A DNA stretch of 64,000 nt from assembly GCF_030651625.1 (NCBI RefSeq), contig NZ_JAUSCF010000023.1:118126-182125 (forward strand). Reading direction: 5' to 3'. The position numbers were made by a program, and so were the translations under genes. Every line of letters starts with the position of its first letter. Position 1 is the stretch's first letter. A model generated the notes under the pieces. The model saw only the letters and a list, made by a program, of their open reading frames with translations, searched no databases and was not told where the DNA came from. Shown here one piece after another: positions 52,522-61,518 of the stretch. This stretch comes from Hydrogenophaga sp. (lineage in GTDB: Bacteria; Pseudomonadota; Gammaproteobacteria; Burkholderiales; Burkholderiaceae_C).

Positions 52522-53979
52522 TCACAGGCTCCGCACCAGGTTCATGGCTTCTTCGATGCGTTCGACCGGGTGAATGGTCAGGCCCTCGAAAGCCTTGTCG
52601 TTTTTCTTCGGTGCGTTGGCCTTCGGCACCACCGCCACCGAAAAACCGAGCTTGGCGGCTTCTTTCAGCCGTTCTTGCCCGCGCGGCGCGGGCCGCACTT
52701 CGCCGGCCAGGCCCACTTCGCCAAAGGCAATGAAACCCTTGGGGAGCGCCTTGCCTCGCAGGCTGCTGGTGATGGCCAGCATCACCGCCAGGTCAGCAGC
52801 GGGCTCGCTGATGCGCACGCCGCCCACGGCGTTGACGAACACGTCCTGGTCCATGCAGGCCACACCGGCGTGGCGGTGCAGCACCGCGAGCAGCATGGCC
52901 AGACGGTCGCGGTCGAGGCCCACGCTCAGGCGGCGGGGGCTGGGGCCGCCGCTGTCCACCAGCGCCTGGATCTCCACCAGCATGGGGCGCGTGCCTTCGA
53001 GCGTGACCATCACGCAGCTGCCGGGCACCGGTTCGCTGTGCTGACTCAGGAAAATGGCGCTGGGGTTGCTTACGCCTTTGAGGCCCTTTTCCGTCATCGC
53101 AAACACGCCGATCTCGTTGACCGCGCCAAAGCGGTTTTTGATGGCGCGGATGAGGCGGAAGCTGCTGTGTGTGTCACCCTCGAAGTACAAAACCGTGTCC
53201 ACCATGTGTTCGAGAACGCGCGGACCGGCCAGCGCGCCCTCCTTGGTCACGTGGCCCACCAGCACGATGGCCGTGCCGCTGGCCTTGGCCGCACGCGTGA
53301 GGTGGGCCGCGCATTCGCGCACCTGGGCCACCGAGCCGGGCGCGCTGGTGAGCTGTTCGGAGTAAACGGTTTGTATGGAGTCGATCACCGCGATGGCGGG
53401 CTTCACATGGTCCAGCGTGGCCAGGATTTTTTCCAGCTGGATTTCGGCCAGCACGCTGACCTGCGAACCGTCCAGCCCGAGCCGGCGGGAGCGCAGCGCC
53501 ACCTGAGCGCCACTTTCTTCACCGGTGACGTAGAGCGTCCCGCTCAAGCCCCCACGCTGCCCCGCTGCGCGTGGTCCGCTGCCCCCCGAGGGGGCTTTCG
53601 TGCCTTGGGGCGGCCCGGCGTCACTCATGCCAGCCCTTTGCAACGAATCCAGGGCCTGCAGTAGCAGCGTCGACTTGCCGATGCCCGGGTCACCGCCAAT
53701 CAGCACCACCCCGCCCTCCACAATGCCGCCGCCGAGTACGCGGTCCAGCTCGTCGTGGCCGGTGGGCGTGCGCTGCACGTCGGTGGCGTCGATGTCGGCC
53801 AGGGTGGTGACTTCGGCTGTTTTGGCCAGCGAGGCAAAGCGGTTTTTCGCCGTGGCGGTGGACTCCGCCACCGATTCGATCAGCGTGTTCCAGGCGTTGC
53901 AATGCGGGCATTTGCCCAGCCATTTGGGGCTGTTGCCGCCGCATTCGCTGCAGGTGTATTGGGTTTTGTCTTTGGCCAT
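52522..53979 (-). CDS. radA: DNA repair protein RadA with an internal repeat insertion
   Basis: RadA (Sms) processes recombination intermediates. The 485-residue protein has the zinc finger CSECGGNSPKWLGKCPHC (10-27), Walker A GGDPGIGKST (95-104), LYVTGEES, the RadA KNRFG motif and a C-terminal Lon-like domain. Residues about 119-146 (AGPPQGTKAPSGGSGPRAAG) are a translated family B repeat inserted between the Walker A helix and the TLYVTGEES strand, where other RadA proteins have only a short loop. The ATG at 53979 gives MAKDKTQYTC. Confidence 0.95.
   Translation of the reverse strand: MAKDKTQYTCSECGGNSPKWLGKCPHCNAWNTLIESVAESTATAKNRFASLAKTAEVTTLADIDATDVQRTPTGHDELDRVLGGGIVEGGVVLIGGDPGIGKSTLLLQALDSLQRAGMSDAGPPQGTKAPSGGSGPRAAGQRGGLSGTLYVTGEESGAQVALRSRRLGLDGSQVSVLAEIQLEKILATLDHVKPAIAVIDSIQTVYSEQLTSAPGSVAQVRECAAHLTRAAKASGTAIVLVGHVTKEGALAGPRVLEHMVDTVLYFEGDTHSSFRLIRAIKNRFGAVNEIGVFAMTEKGLKGVSNPSAIFLSQHSEPVPGSCVMVTLEGTRPMLVEIQALVDSGGPSPRRLSVGLDRDRLAMLLAVLHRHAGVACMDQDVFVNAVGGVRISEPAADLAVMLAITSSLRGKALPKGFIAFGEVGLAGEVRPAPRGQERLKEAAKLGFSVAVVPKANAPKKNDKAFEGLTIHPVERIEEAMNLVRSL
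53548..53627 (+). repeat. Family B palindromic repeat, copy 9, inside radA
   Basis: The plus strand reads GCCCCCACGCTGCCCCGCTG, the CCCCCCGAGGGGG hairpin and GCCTTGGGGCGGCCCGGCGTC. Antisense to radA it keeps the frame open and encodes AGPPQ...PSGGS, as in hypC and hypD. Confidence 0.85.
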
Positions 53980-54011
53980 GTGCAGGGGGCAATATAGTCG
54001 AGTGCCACCGG

Positions 54012-55178
54012 GTGCCCTTGTCGAAGCGGCCAGCCCCGCCAACCGCCCCCACCGCCTTGACCAAGCCCCTCACACCCGCCTCTGCCCGCCCCGGCGCCAC
54101 CGCGCTGCGTGCCTTGCCGCCCGAAGCTCAGACCTTGTCGCCTGCCGCCCGGGCCTACAACCTGCAGCTGGTGCGCATCGAGAAGCTGCAGTCCCAGCTC
54201 GCTGAACTCGACGCCTTGGGGCAGGCCCACCGCGCCGATCTGCAGCGCTGGGTACACCCGCTGGAGGTCCAGCGGCGCTCACGCATGCGCGAACTGGCGC
54301 AGGCATTGGCAGCGCAACTCACCGACAAGGCGTTAAGCCGGATGCAACGCGAACGCGCGTTGGCGATGATGTGCGACCTGGCGCAAACGCTGGCAGAGGA
54401 GGGCGACCGCGAAATGGCGGCGCTGCACGACCGCCACAGCCCGAGCACTCTGGCCCAGAAGAAGCAGGCCGCAGCCAACGCCCTGCGCGCCCGGCTGGAA
54501 GAAGCCCTTGGCGCGCCGCTGGACGACCTGGGCCAGGATGCGTCTGCCGAAGCCCTGCTGCGAGCTGGCATGGACCGTTTGCGCCAGGCCGACGAAGACG
54601 AGCAGGCGCGTCGCAGCGCCAAATCACGGGCCCGCAAGGCGAAGAAGGCCCCTCCAGCCCAACAGGTGCAGCAGCAGGCCCGGCAGGCCGATGCCGACAC
54701 CACGCTGCGCAACCTGTTTCGGCAACTCGCAAGCGCCCTGCACCCGGACCGCGAGCCTGATCCCGAACAGCGCTTGCGCAAGACCGCGCTGATGAGTGCC
54801 GCCAATGCCGCCTACGGCCGCAAGGATCTGGTCGCCTTGATGCGTCTGCAGGTGCAGGCAGAGTTGGCCGACCCGCACGCGGTGTCGCGCCTCACCGACG
54901 ACCGGCTTGCCGCGCTGACGTACTTGCTCAAGCAGCAAGTGGCCGATCTGGAGCGTGAACGCGCCGCGCGCCAGCAGCGCCTGGCCGACGAGTTCGATCT
55001 GCCGTCTGGGCAGGTGCCGAACCCGAACACGCTCAAGCAGCATTTGCTGCGCGACGTGAGCGCGCTGGAGGCGACCGTGGCGGGGCTCGCGCGCGACCTG
55101 GAACAGGTGCAGAACACCGCAGGTCTCAAGCGCTGGCTGAACAATCATTCATCGCCGGACGCGCCTCATTGGCGTTGA
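54012..55178 (+). CDS. J-domain-like coiled-coil protein
   Basis: The 388-residue product is highly helical and charged. Near residue 240 it has LFRQLASALHPDREPDP, with an HPD signature typical of the J domain, followed by ALMSAANAAYGRKDLVALMRL, a common ending of a C-terminal J-like domain. It may be a DnaK co-chaperone, but the family is not clear. The start is a presumed GTG at 54012 in a divergent 32-base gap with radA; no ATG is well placed. Confidence 0.65.
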   Translation: MPLSKRPAPPTAPTALTKPLTPASARPGATALRALPPEAQTLSPAARAYNLQLVRIEKLQSQLAELDALGQAHRADLQRWVHPLEVQRRSRMRELAQALAAQLTDKALSRMQRERALAMMCDLAQTLAEEGDREMAALHDRHSPSTLAQKKQAAANALRARLEEALGAPLDDLGQDASAEALLRAGMDRLRQADEDEQARRSAKSRARKAKKAPPAQQVQQQARQADADTTLRNLFRQLASALHPDREPDPEQRLRKTALMSAANAAYGRKDLVALMRLQVQAELADPHAVSRLTDDRLAALTYLLKQQVADLERERAARQQRLADEFDLPSGQVPNPNTLKQHLLRDVSALEATVAGLARDLEQVQNTAGLKRWLNNHSSPDAPHWR

Positions 55179-55200
55179 CGAACGCCCGAGGCCGTGAGCG

Positions 55201-56253
55201 TCACGGCAGGTTGGCGAAGCCTTTGGACAGCGCCAGCGTGATGTCCGCAGCCGGCACACCCCGGCAGCCGCGCGTATTCTGCCCGGCCCAAAGAGGCGAA
55301 CAATCGCCACTGCCCTGAGCCTCCCAGTGCGCGCGCAAGGGCGCGATGGCTGCTGTGGCCAATGGAAAGGCCTGGGCGGCCGGGTTCAGTGGGCCAAGCT
55401 CCCGCATCAGGCGGTTGACGATGCCGCGCGCGGGTCGGCCCGTGAACAAATGCGTCAACGCGGTGTGGGCGCTCGCATCGCTCAGCAGCGCGGCGCGGTG
55501 CACCGCGCTGGTGGTGGCTTCGGGACAACAGAGGTAGGCCGTGCCCACCTGCACGCCGGCCGCGCCCAGCGCCATGGCTGCGCTCACGCCAGCAGCATCG
55601 GCAATGCCGCCAGCGGCGATCACCGGCACCTTCAATGCGGCCACCAGCTGCGGCACCAGCGCGAAGGTGCCCACCTGCGTGGTGATGTCATCCGTCAAGA
55701 AAATGCCCCGGTGCCCGCCCGCTTCCAGGCCCTGGGCAATCACCACATCGGCCCCGTGCGCTTCCAGCCACAGGCCTTCGGCAACCGTGGTGGCGGACGA
55801 CAACACCACGCTGCCCCAGCCCTTCACGCGGACCAGCAGATCGGGCGCGGGCAGGCCGAAGTGGAAGCTGACCACGGGTGGCCGGAAGGGCTCGAGCGCG
55901 TCCGCCATGGCGTGGCTGAACGGCACCCGCCCGGCACTCGGGGGTGCGGCATAGATGTCGAGACCGGCTTGGGCATAAAACGGCGCCAGCACAGACCGCC
56001 AGCGGGCTTCGCGCTGCGGATCGGGTTCGGGCTGTGTGTGGCAGAAGAAGTTGACGTTGTAGGGCGCGCTGGTACCAGCGGTGATCGCGCCAAGTTCCGC
56101 AGCCATTGACTCGGGGGTGAGCATGGCGCAGGGCAGGGAGCCCAGTCCGCCGGCGTTGCACACCGCCACGGCGAGTGCGGCGCCTTGTGATCCGGCCATG
56201 GGGGCCTGCACCAGCGGCAGGCGGGTGCTGATGAGGGAGAGCAAGGGATTCAT
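55201..56253 (-). CDS. Nitronate monooxygenase-family flavoprotein
   Basis: A 350-residue TIM-barrel FMN protein: LPLVQAPMAGSQG at the N-terminus, DVVIAQGLEAGGHRG, VPVIAAGGIADAAGV and LGAAGVQVGTAYLCCPEA, all typical of nitronate monooxygenases/2-nitropropane dioxygenases. The ATG at 56253 is behind a GGGGAGAA sequence. It diverges from hpaR, and the operator between may affect both. Substrate uncertain. Confidence 0.88.
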   Translation of the reverse strand: MNPLLSLISTRLPLVQAPMAGSQGAALAVAVCNAGGLGSLPCAMLTPESMAAELGAITAGTSAPYNVNFFCHTQPEPDPQREARWRSVLAPFYAQAGLDIYAAPPSAGRVPFSHAMADALEPFRPPVVSFHFGLPAPDLLVRVKGWGSVVLSSATTVAEGLWLEAHGADVVIAQGLEAGGHRGIFLTDDITTQVGTFALVPQLVAALKVPVIAAGGIADAAGVSAAMALGAAGVQVGTAYLCCPEATTSAVHRAALLSDASAHTALTHLFTGRPARGIVNRLMRELGPLNPAAQAFPLATAAIAPLRAHWEAQGSGDCSPLWAGQNTRGCRGVPAADITLALSKGFANLP

Positions 56254-56316
56254 GCCGGCATTCTCCCCGTCGAAGCGTTGATCAGGGAAAACCCGTGCAA
56301 CCAGTACAGACAAATC

Positions 56317-56332
56317 ATTTAACATATTAAAT
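56317..56332. promoter_or_regulatory. Probable HpaR operator
   Basis: ATTTAA-CATA-TTAAAT is a perfect dyad ending 2 bases before the hpaR start codon, in an AT-rich patch amid GC-rich DNA. MarR-type regulators bind such sites. It suggests auto-repression of the hpa operon and perhaps control of the divergent gene. Confidence 0.65.
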
Positions 56333-56334
56333 AA

Positions 56335-56820
56335 ATGGACCCGAACACCCCTTTCATCCACCGCAACCTGCCCCGCCTGCTGCTAGAAGCCCGAGAGGCG
56401 GTGATGCAGCACACTCGGCCCAGTCTGCGCGACCACGGGCTGTCTGACCAGCAATGGCGCGTGCTGCGCGTGCTGGGGGAACACGCTGGTGAGTCTGGCG
56501 GCGTGGAAACCGGCCGGGTGGCGCGTGAGGCGTTTCTGCTCGGCCCCAGCCTCACAGGCGTGCTCACGCGCATGGAACGCGACGGCCTGATTGAGCGAAG
56601 CCGCTGCCCTGATGACGCGCGCCGCACGGTGGTGCGGGCCACAGCGGAAGGGCTGCGACTGGTGGGTGCGCTCTCGCAGACCATCGAGGCGCACTACGCC
56701 TGGATGGAGGCGCGGCTGGGCAAAGCCAGACTGGCACAGCTCTATGCATTGCTGGACGATGTGATCGCCATGGAACAACCCGCCGACCAGGGCGAAACCG
56801 CCTCCCGGTTCGCTGCATGA
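56335..56820 (+). CDS. hpaR: HpaR, MarR-family regulator of homoprotocatechuate catabolism
   Basis: The 161-residue protein has the winged helix-turn-helix LSDQQWRVLRVLGEHAG through LTGVLTRMERDGLIERSRCPDDAR (residues 37-100). It is the first gene of the hpa operon. In E. coli HpaR represses the meta-cleavage genes and is relieved by 4-hydroxyphenylacetate or homoprotocatechuate. A perfect palindrome lies right upstream. Confidence 0.92.
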   Translation: MDPNTPFIHRNLPRLLLEAREAVMQHTRPSLRDHGLSDQQWRVLRVLGEHAGESGGVETGRVAREAFLLGPSLTGVLTRMERDGLIERSRCPDDARRTVVRATAEGLRLVGALSQTIEAHYAWMEARLGKARLAQLYALLDDVIAMEQPADQGETASRFAA

Positions 56821-56830
56821 AAGAACGAGC

Positions 56831-57559
56831 ATGAACGCTCCCGCTTCAGCGCCTTACCTGCCTTCGGGCACGGTGTACGGCACGCTCCTCAACTTCCGCG
56901 GTGAGCACGCGCAGTGGGCGACTCGCATGGTCGAGCCGCCGTACAAGGCGCCACCCAAGGCACCGGTGCTCTATGTGAAAACGGCCAACACGTTCACACC
57001 GGCAGGCGAAAGGATCGCCTTGCCAGCGGGTGCGCCGGTGGAAGTGGCCGCGAGCATTGGTCTGGTGATCGGCTGGCCAGACGATCTGCTCGCGCCTGCC
57101 GGGCCGCCCGGTGTGTTGGGTGCGGTGTTGCTCAACGATGTGGCCATTGCGCACGATAGCTACTACCGCCCGCCGGTGAAAACTCGTTGCGTGGATGGTT
57201 TTCTGGGGATGGGGGCTGAATGTGTGGTGCTGGCGCGCCTAGGCGGTCTGGCTGGTTTGTCCAGCCTGCGCCTGGAGCTGCACATCAATGGCGTGCACCG
57301 GCAAACCACCGCATTGAGCGATCTGGTGCGCGACGCCGAGTCGCTGCTGTGTGAAGTGAATGCCTTCATGAGCTTGCGCGAGGGCGATGTGTTGATGCTG
57401 GGCACCGACTGCCTGCCAGATGGCACAAGGCCACTGGTTCATGTGGGCGACACGGTGGAAATTGTTGCGGAAGGATTTCTGGCCACGGTCCATCACTTTG
57501 TAGCTGATGAGACAACGCGCGAAGGCAGGCAAACTTTGGAAGCAGGAGCAGCACCATGA
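56831..57559 (+). CDS. hpaG1: HpaG N-terminal-half subunit (isomerase/decarboxylase)
   Basis: A fumarylacetoacetate hydrolase-fold protein of 242 residues (GTVYGTLLNFRGEHAQW, PVLYVKTANTFTPAGE). In E. coli the bifunctional HpaG combines two such halves; here they are separate genes, which overlap by ATGA. Together they isomerise and decarboxylate 5-oxo-pent-3-ene-1,2,5-tricarboxylate in the homoprotocatechuate pathway. This half keeps SYYRPPVKTRCVDGFLGMG in place of the metal-binding motif. Confidence 0.92.
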   Translation: MNAPASAPYLPSGTVYGTLLNFRGEHAQWATRMVEPPYKAPPKAPVLYVKTANTFTPAGERIALPAGAPVEVAASIGLVIGWPDDLLAPAGPPGVLGAVLLNDVAIAHDSYYRPPVKTRCVDGFLGMGAECVVLARLGGLAGLSSLRLELHINGVHRQTTALSDLVRDAESLLCEVNAFMSLREGDVLMLGTDCLPDGTRPLVHVGDTVEIVAEGFLATVHHFVADETTREGRQTLEAGAAP

Positions 57560-58323
57560 AGCGCGCCCGCATTGCCTGGGCTGGTGCCGTGCATGACGCG
57601 GTCGAGTGCGACGGACAGCTTGAACTGCTCACGCCCGCCCTGCGCGGCCAGCGCGTGGCGTTCGAAGGTGTGGTGTGGCTGCCACCACTGCCTCCCATGC
57701 CCGCGCACCGGCCGCGCACCATCCTGGCCCTGGGCCTGAACTACGCCGACCATGCCAAGGAATTGGCCTTCAAGGCACCCGAAGAACCGCTGGCCTTCAT
57801 CAAAGGCGAGGCGTCGCTGATCGGCCATCGCGGCTTCACCGTGCGCCCGCCGGAGGTGCAGTTCATGCACTACGAGTGCGAGCTGGCGGTGGTGATCGGG
57901 CGCACCGCCAAAAGGGTGGCCAAGTCCGATGCGCTGGACTTCGTGGCCGGCTACACCGTGGCCAATGACTACGCCATCCGCGACTACCTCGAAAACTGGT
58001 ACCGACCCAATCTGCGCGTGAAAAACCGCGACACCTGTACCCCCATCGGCCCCTGGCTGGTGGACGCCGCCGACGTGCATGACCCCATGAATCTGGCGCT
58101 GAACACCACTGTCAATGGCGCGGTCACCCAGCAGGGCAACACCCGCGACATGATTTTCGACGTGCCCACGCTGATCGAATACTTCAGCGCATTCATGACG
58201 CTGCACGCCGGTGACCTGATCCTCACTGGAACACCGCATGGCGTGGAAGATTGCAAGCCTGGCGACGAGGTGGTCACATCCATCGAGGGACTTGGGTCGC
58301 TGGAGAACACGATTGTGCTGTGA
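57556..58323 (+). CDS. hpaG2: HpaG C-terminal-half subunit (decarboxylase)
   Basis: The 255-residue FAH-fold protein has LGLNYADHAKELA, EPLAFIKGEASLIG and the metal-binding FMHYECELAVVIGR (two acidic ligands), then ANDYAIRDY and ILTGTPHGV near the end. It pairs with the preceding gene product. The start overlaps its stop. Confidence 0.94.
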   Translation: MKRARIAWAGAVHDAVECDGQLELLTPALRGQRVAFEGVVWLPPLPPMPAHRPRTILALGLNYADHAKELAFKAPEEPLAFIKGEASLIGHRGFTVRPPEVQFMHYECELAVVIGRTAKRVAKSDALDFVAGYTVANDYAIRDYLENWYRPNLRVKNRDTCTPIGPWLVDAADVHDPMNLALNTTVNGAVTQQGNTRDMIFDVPTLIEYFSAFMTLHAGDLILTGTPHGVEDCKPGDEVVTSIEGLGSLENTIVL

Positions 58324-58400
58324 GCCATTTCATTCTGTCGTCCCCTCCCGAGTGTGCCGGTCTGAAGGCGCACTGCAAACCGCTTGAAGAGCACACCCAC

Positions 58401-59870
58401 ATGAACATCCGACACCTCATCAACGGCCAGGCCGTCGACGGCAACGCCACTTTCGAGACCATCAACCCCGCCACCCAGGAGGTGCTGGCCGAGGTAGCCA
58501 CTGGCGACGAGGCCGAAGTGAACGCCGCGGTGCAAGCCGCCAAAGACGCGTTCCCGAAGTGGGCAGGCCTGCCCGCCACCGAACGCGCGCGACTGATGCG
58601 CCGCCTGGGTGAGTTGATCGCGAAGCACGTGCCCGAGATCGCTCAGACCGAGACCGACGACTGCGGCCAGGTGATCTCGCAGACTGCCAAACAGCTGATT
58701 CCCCGAGCGGCCGACAACTTCCACTACTTCGCGGAAATGTGCACGCGTGTGGATGGCCACACCTACCCCACACCCACGCACCTGAACTACACGCTGTTCC
58801 ACCCGGTGGGCGTGTGCGCGCTCATCAGCCCCTGGAACGTGCCCTTCATGACGGCCACCTGGAAGGTGGCGCCCTGCCTGGCGTTCGGCAATACCGCGGT
58901 GCTGAAGATGAGCGAACTCAGCCCGCTCACCGCCGCACGCCTCGGGCAACTGGCACTGGAAGCCGGCATTCCGCCGGGCGTGCTGAACGTGGTGCACGGC
59001 TTCGGAAAGGATGCCGGCGAACCGTTGTGCGCCCACCCGGACGTGCGCGCCATTTCGTTCACCGGGTCCACCGCCACCGGCAACCGCATCGTGCAAAGTG
59101 CGGGCCTGAAGAAGTTCAGTATGGAATTGGGTGGCAAGAGCCCGTTCGTGATCTTCGAAGACGCGGACCTGGACCGCGCGCTCGACGCTGCCGTGTTCAT
59201 GATCTTCAGCAACAACGGTGAACGCTGTACGGCCGGTAGCCGCATCCTGGTGCAACAAAGCATCTACGCCAATTTCGCTCAGAAGTTTGCCGAGCGTGCG
59301 AGGCGCATCACCGTGGGTGATCCGCTGGATGAAAACACCATCATCGGCCCCATGATCAGCCAGGGGCATCTGGCGAAGGTGCGCAGCTACATCGAGATGG
59401 GCCCGAAGGAGGGCGCCACGCTGCTGTGCGGCGGGCTGGACCGGCCTTCGTACGCGGCCGAGCTGCCATCGCGCGTGGCTAAGGGCAACTACGTGTGGCC
59501 CACCGTGTTTGCCGATGTCGACAACCGCATGCGCATTGCCCAGGAAGAGATCTTTGGCCCTGTAGCCTGCCTGATTCCGTTCCGCGACGAAGCCCATGCG
59601 ATCGAGCTGGCCAACGACATCCAATACGGTCTTTCCAGCTATGTGTGGACCGAAAACCTGGGGCGCGCTCACAGGGTGGCGGCTACCATCGAGGCGGGTA
59701 TGTGTTTCGTGAACTCGCAGAACGTGCGCGACCTGCGCCAGCCGTTTGGCGGCACCAAGGCCAGCGGCACGGGGCGCGAAGGCGGCACCTGGAGTTATGA
59801 GGTGTTTCTGGAGCCGAAGAATGTGGCGGTGTCTTTGGGATCGCACCACATTCCGCACTGGGGTGTTTGA
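58401..59870 (+). CDS. hpaE: 5-carboxymethyl-2-hydroxymuconate semialdehyde dehydrogenase
   Basis: An NAD-dependent aldehyde dehydrogenase of 489 residues. It has the cofactor site FTGSTATGNRI, the catalytic Glu in FSMELGGKSP, the catalytic Cys in NNGERCTAGSR and EEIFGPVACLIPF. It oxidises the ring-cleavage product made by HpaD. The ATG at 58401 gives the family start MNIRHLINGQ. Confidence 0.95.
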   Translation: MNIRHLINGQAVDGNATFETINPATQEVLAEVATGDEAEVNAAVQAAKDAFPKWAGLPATERARLMRRLGELIAKHVPEIAQTETDDCGQVISQTAKQLIPRAADNFHYFAEMCTRVDGHTYPTPTHLNYTLFHPVGVCALISPWNVPFMTATWKVAPCLAFGNTAVLKMSELSPLTAARLGQLALEAGIPPGVLNVVHGFGKDAGEPLCAHPDVRAISFTGSTATGNRIVQSAGLKKFSMELGGKSPFVIFEDADLDRALDAAVFMIFSNNGERCTAGSRILVQQSIYANFAQKFAERARRITVGDPLDENTIIGPMISQGHLAKVRSYIEMGPKEGATLLCGGLDRPSYAAELPSRVAKGNYVWPTVFADVDNRMRIAQEEIFGPVACLIPFRDEAHAIELANDIQYGLSSYVWTENLGRAHRVAATIEAGMCFVNSQNVRDLRQPFGGTKASGTGREGGTWSYEVFLEPKNVAVSLGSHHIPHWGV

Positions 59871-59896
59871 GATGCTTTCACTCCAAAGGGTTGGCG

Positions 59897-60002
59897 GGAT
59901 TGAAGGAGTGCGGGGCTCTGCTCCGCGAATGTCCCCCGAACCGGGCTGCGCCCGCTTCTCCTCCTTTATTTCGCTGCGCAGAACCCCACACCCCTTCAAT
60001 CC
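59897..60002. repeat. Palindromic element with 25-base near-perfect arms after hpaE
   Basis: The arm starting GGATTGAAGGAGTGCGGGGC (59897-59921) pairs with the 25 bases ending at 60002 with three mismatches. The 56 bases between include TCTGCTCCGCGAA and TTTCGCTGCGCAGA. It is another class of dyad repeat, lying a few bases after the hpaE stop. Confidence 0.75.
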
Positions 60003-60049
60003 TGCATGGCGTGCTGGCACACGGTCTGCCTCGCACGTGGTCCGCAGTG

Positions 60050-60087
60050 GGTTGACCGCCGGAGGCGAGCACCCCCGGCGGTCAACC
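60050..60087. repeat. 13-bp-arm hairpin upstream of hpaD
   Basis: GGTTGACCGCCGG (60050-60062) and CCGGCGGTCAACC (60075-60087) form an exact stem with a 12-base loop, 42 bases before the hpaD start. In the mRNA it could block degradation from the 3' side of hpaE or affect hpaD translation. It has no T-run. Confidence 0.75.
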
Positions 60088-60128
60088 TACGGAGCGAACG
60101 AAACCGCTCGAAAGCAAGGAGACAAGAC

Positions 60129-61052
60129 ATGGGCCAACTAGCACTCGTCGCCAAGATCACCCACGTTCCCTCGATGTACCTCAGCGAACTCGACGGTCCG
60201 CGCAAGGGCACGCGACAAGATGCCATCGACGGCCACAAGGAAATCAGCCGCCGCTGCCGCGAACTCGGTGTGGACACCATCGTCGTGTTCGACACCCACT
60301 GGCTGGTGAACGCCAGCTACCACCTCAACTGCGCGCCCCATTTCAAGGGCACCTACACCAGCAACGAACTGCCGCACTTCATCAGCAACATGGGGTTCGA
60401 GATCCCGGGCAACCCGGCACTGGGCAAATTGCTGGCCCAGGTGTGCAATGAGCATGGGGTTGAAACCCTGGCCCACGATGCCACCACCCTCGGCCCCGAG
60501 TACGGCACCCTGGTGCCCATGCGCTACATGAACGCCGACCAGCACTTCAAGGCCATCTCGGTCTCTGCCCTGTGCCAGTCGCACTACCTCAACGACAGCG
60601 CGCGCCTGGGCTGGGCCATGCGAAAAGCGGTGGAAGATCACTACGACGGCACTGTTGCCTTCTTCGCGAGTGGCAGCTTGAGTCACCGTTTCGCACAGAA
60701 CGGCCTGGCGCCGGAATTCGCTTTCAAGATCTGGTCGCCGTTCCTCGAAACGCTGGATCGGCGCGTGGTGCAGATGTGGGAACAGGGTGAGTGGAAAGCC
60801 TTCTGCGATATGTTGCCCGAGTACGCTGCCAAGGGCCACGGCGAGGGCTTCATGCACGACACCGCCATGATGCTGGGCGCGCTGGGCTGGTCTGAATACG
60901 AAGGTCATGCCGAGGTCATCACGCCGTACTTCGGTGCTTCAGGCACAGGGCAACTCAACGCCGTGTTTCCCGTCACCCCTGTCAGCGGCAGTGCCATTCC
61001 CGCGCCGCAGGCGTCCTCTGCGGCGGGCTATCAGACCGTTTCGCGCCTCTGA
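60129..61052 (+). CDS. hpaD: 3,4-dihydroxyphenylacetate 2,3-dioxygenase
   Basis: A class III (LigB-type) extradiol dioxygenase of 307 residues, with His ligands early (VAKITHVPSMYL), FDTHWLVNASYHLNC and a later FFASGSLSHRFAQ. It opens the homoprotocatechuate ring. AAGGAGA precedes the ATG at 60129. It is separated from hpaE by a repeat-rich gap of 258 bases, so a separate transcript start is possible. Confidence 0.94.
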   Translation: MGQLALVAKITHVPSMYLSELDGPRKGTRQDAIDGHKEISRRCRELGVDTIVVFDTHWLVNASYHLNCAPHFKGTYTSNELPHFISNMGFEIPGNPALGKLLAQVCNEHGVETLAHDATTLGPEYGTLVPMRYMNADQHFKAISVSALCQSHYLNDSARLGWAMRKAVEDHYDGTVAFFASGSLSHRFAQNGLAPEFAFKIWSPFLETLDRRVVQMWEQGEWKAFCDMLPEYAAKGHGEGFMHDTAMMLGALGWSEYEGHAEVITPYFGASGTGQLNAVFPVTPVSGSAIPAPQASSAAGYQTVSRL

Positions 61053-61063
61053 CTCACGACACC

Positions 61064-61510
61064 ATGCCGCATCTCGTCATCCTCTACACCCCCAACATTG
61101 ACCGACCCACCGATCAGGGGGGGCTCAACATGACGGCCTTGTGCCGGTTGTTGTGCGACGCCATGCTATCGGTGCGCGACGAACAAAACCGCCAGGTCTT
61201 CCCCACCGGTGGCACACGCGTACTCGCCTACCCGGCCGCCCACTTCGCAGTGGCCGACGGTGGTGTAGCCGGCAAAGCCGCTGGCAAGGGCAGCGATTAC
61301 GCCTTCGTCTACATGAACGTGCGCATGGCCAAGGGTCGCAGCGCGCTGGTGCACCAGCGCGTGGGTGAAGCCCTGCAAGCCTGTGTGAAGACGCACTTTG
61401 CAGAACAGCTGGCCGCGCGGCCCATCGGCATCACGGTACAGGTCGACGAAGGCCACGAGGTGTTCGATGCCAAGATCAGTACGCTGCATCCGCTGTTCAA
61501 CCCCGCCTGA
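61064..61510 (+). CDS. hpaF: 5-carboxymethyl-2-hydroxymuconate isomerase
   Basis: A small tautomerase-superfamily enzyme. The 148-residue product begins [13 protein letters not shown] with the catalytic Pro2 and contains [20 protein letters not shown], the conserved substrate-binding block. It follows hpaD by 11 bases and hpaH begins 8 bases after it. Confidence 0.92.
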   Translation: MPHLVILYTPNIDRPTDQGGLNMTALCRLLCDAMLSVRDEQNRQVFPTGGTRVLAYPAAHFAVADGGVAGKAAGKGSDYAFVYMNVRMAKGRSALVHQRVGEALQACVKTHFAEQLAARPIGITVQVDEGHEVFDAKISTLHPLFNPA

Positions 61511-61518
61511 GTCACCAC

